From: Actinospica robiniae DSM 44927
GTDB lineage: Bacteria > Actinomycetota > Actinomycetes > Streptomycetales > Catenulisporaceae
Assembly: GCF_000504285.1 (NCBI RefSeq)
Contig: NZ_KI632511.1
Coordinates: 7,174,154-7,238,153 of the forward strand
Length of the DNA: 64,000 bases
Direction of reading: 5' to 3'
Of the stretch, positions 62,687-64,000 are shown in pieces (positions within the stretch are counted from its first letter, which is position 1; each line of letters starts with the position of its first letter). The notes beneath the pieces are model-generated. The model was not told where the DNA came from and ran no database searches. It was given only the letters and a program-made list of their open reading frames with translations. A program made the position numbers and the translations under genes.

Positions 62687-63751
62687 TCAGGCGGCCCGGG
62701 TGGCCGCGGACCACCGGTCGAGCACCGCCGCCGAAGCGCCGGAGTCGAGCGCGGCCGCCGCCCGTTCCACGCCCGCGGCCAGCCGCTCCGTCAGCGGCGC
62801 GAGGCCGCCGGCCGGAACCTCCAGCGCGTCCAGCGCGGCGAGCGTCGCGCCCGCGTTGAGCAGCACCGCGTCCCGGACCGGCCCGGTCTCGCCGGCCAGC
62901 AGCTTGCGTGCCACGCCCGCGTTGTATGCCGCGTCCGCGCCGCGCAGCGCCTCCACCGGCGCCAGCTCGATCCCCACCGAGCGGGGGTCGAAGATCTCCT
63001 CGACCACGGTGCCCGCGTGCGCGGTCCACACCGTCGAGCTGCTCGTCACGGTCAGCTCGTCCAGCCCGTCCTGGCCCCGGAAGACCAGCGCGCTGTTGCC
63101 CCGGCGGGCCAGCACGCCGGCCAGCATCGCCGCCATCCGCTGGTCCGCCACGCCGACCGCCTGCGCTCTGACCTGGGCAGGATTCGTCAGGGGGCCGAGG
63201 AAGTTGAAGGTGGTCGGCACGCCGATCTCCTTGCGGGCCGTGCCGGCGTGCCGCAGGGCCGGGTGGAAGGTCTGCGCGAAGCAGAAGGTGATCCCGGCCT
63301 TCTCGGCCACCTCGGCCACCTGCTGCGGCGTCAGATCCAGCCGCACGCCGAGCTCCTCGAGCACGTCGGCAGCACCCGAGGCGGAGGAGGCCGCCCGGTT
63401 GCCGTGCTTGACCACCCGCGCCCCGGCGCCCGCGGCCACGATCGCGGACATGGTGGAGATGTTGACGGTCTTCGCCCCGTCCCCGCCCGTGCCCACCACG
63501 TCCACCGTCGGCCCGGGCACCTCGATCAGGTTCGCCAGCCGGTACATCGCGGCGACCATGCCCTCGAGTTCCTCGAGCGACTCGCCCTTGGCTCGCAGCG
63601 CCACCGAGAACGCAGCCACCTGCGCGGACGTGGCCAGCCCTGACATGATCTCGTTCATGGCCCAGGCCGCGGCGTCGGCCGGCAGATCCTCGCGGCGCAC
63701 CAGTGCGCCGAGGACCGTGGGCCAGGAGTGAGTGCCCTCCACTGCCGTCAT
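62687..63751 (-). CDS. trpD: Anthranilate phosphoribosyltransferase
   Basis: A 354-residue TrpD, the second step of tryptophan synthesis. The phosphoribosyl-pyrophosphate site '[20 protein letters not shown]' and '[20 protein letters not shown]' are complete, and '[20 protein letters not shown]' follows. GGAGGG stands 10 nt before the ATG. No other trp genes lie nearby, which is usual for this isolated actinobacterial copy beside the oxidase genes. Confidence 0.95.
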   Translation of the reverse strand: MTAVEGTHSWPTVLGALVRREDLPADAAAWAMNEIMSGLATSAQVAAFSVALRAKGESLEELEGMVAAMYRLANLIEVPGPTVDVVGTGGDGAKTVNISTMSAIVAAGAGARVVKHGNRAASSASGAADVLEELGVRLDLTPQQVAEVAEKAGITFCFAQTFHPALRHAGTARKEIGVPTTFNFLGPLTNPAQVRAQAVGVADQRMAAMLAGVLARRGNSALVFRGQDGLDELTVTSSSTVWTAHAGTVVEEIFDPRSVGIELAPVEALRGADAAYNAGVARKLLAGETGPVRDAVLLNAGATLAALDALEVPAGGLAPLTERLAAGVERAAAALDSGASAAVLDRWSAATRAA

Positions 63752-63833
63752 CGTTCCTGGCCCTCCTTCCGAAGCTCGGGTGCGCCGGGGTACGTCTCCC
63801 GGTCCGGCCCCAGCCTACGCGGAAAGCCTCGTT

Positions 63834-63906
63834 CTGAGCAGCGTCGGTCCGACGGCCGGGACGGGTCCGTCCCGCGGCCGGCCGCCGTCCGATCGCCGCT
63901 GCTCAG
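63834..63906 (-). terminator. Branched hairpin after the partial gene
   Basis: Outer 10-bp arms (63834-63843 with 63897-63906) enclose a GC-rich inner hairpin. It begins within the last codons of the partial gene at the window end and would terminate it ahead of trpD. Confidence 0.5.
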
Positions 63907-64000
63907 CCCACCCGGGACCGCAGCAGCCCGACCGCCACCTCGGCCAGCCGGACCGGGTCGATCGGGTGCGAGACCACCGCGTCCGCCCGCGCCCAGGTGG
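63903..64000 (-). CDS. Partial CDS, C-terminal end of a receiver-like protein
   Basis: Only the last 31 codons are inside the window: '...ADAVVSHPIDPVRLAEVAVG' then 'LLRSRVG' and TGA (63905-63903). The pattern of a hydrophobic strand, a Pro-Ile-Asp turn and a last helix fits the end of a CheY-like receiver domain, but the fragment is too short to be sure. The gene continues to the right. Confidence 0.5.
   Translation of the reverse strand, partial: TWARADAVVSHPIDPVRLAEVAVGLLRSRVG

Overview
The window is a single stretch of very GC-rich DNA. Its gene content points to an actinomycete of the Streptomyces/Catenulispora kind: actinobacterial-only families (DUF4191, DUF3043, DUF4259, PspAA, PspAB, four-subunit-type CtaF), a GlnR operator before glnA, many leaderless starts, and a glnA-lipA-lipB-sucB-lpdA-pepA-cob-pspA-nadA-ctaCDF-trpD order that, from memory, resembles the conserved core of Streptomyces chromosomes. 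Genus cannot be fixed from sequence alone.

1-4.1 kb is an accessory stretch: a glyoxalase-like gene behind a 30-bp palindrome; an ECF41 (SigJ-type) sigma factor divergent from two carboxymuconolactone decarboxylase-like genes, with a matching ECF41-type promoter facing each way; an internally deleted DUF664/DinB remnant; and a C-methyltransferase-like SAM enzyme.

4.4-19.7 kb is one long plus-strand operon that couples Ser/Thr phosphorylation to an envelope machine: PP2C phosphatase, FHA protein, membrane Ser/Thr kinase, a 2083-residue exported Ig/FN3 protein, MoxR ATPase, DUF58 protein and a membrane transglutaminase-like protein. Most genes overlap by 1-4 nt. The layout resembles the kinase-FN3-MoxR-DUF58-transglutaminase-phosphatase clusters known from bifidobacteria. 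The MoxR tail carries six spaced TRR motifs that could be kinase/FHA sites, and the transglutaminase lacks the expected cysteine. This operon is the best candidate in the window for an incompletely described system.

20.0-21.5 kb holds an AbiE-type toxin-antitoxin pair. 21.8-39.4 kb is core metabolism: glnA, RDD and DUF4191 proteins, lipoate synthesis (lipB-lipA), an MMPL transporter, a VapBC pair, an FAD oxidoreductase, a His-rich membrane protein, 2-oxoglutarate dehydrogenase E2 (two lipoyl domains) with lpdA, leucyl aminopeptidase and gcvT. LipA/LipB supply the cofactor used by SucB and by the glycine-cleavage system of GcvT.

39.5-51.7 kb: two tandem zinc-ribbon membrane paralogues, the cobU-cobT-cobS cobalamin loop genes, an aldo/keto reductase, a DUF3043 protein, the envelope-stress set pspA-pspAA / htpX-pspAB, a degenerate endonuclease/exonuclease/phosphatase membrane protein, nadA and an ErpA-type Fe-S carrier. 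51.7-56.4 kb: an MFS exporter with an ArsR-like repressor and a three-copy operator, a lipoprotein, and a cysteine desulfurase fused to TusA. 56.6-64.0 kb: cytochrome oxidase ctaC-ctaD-ctaF, an L,D-transpeptidase with a long acidic cytoplasmic domain, a DUF4259 protein, trpD, and the 3' end of a receiver-like gene running off the window.
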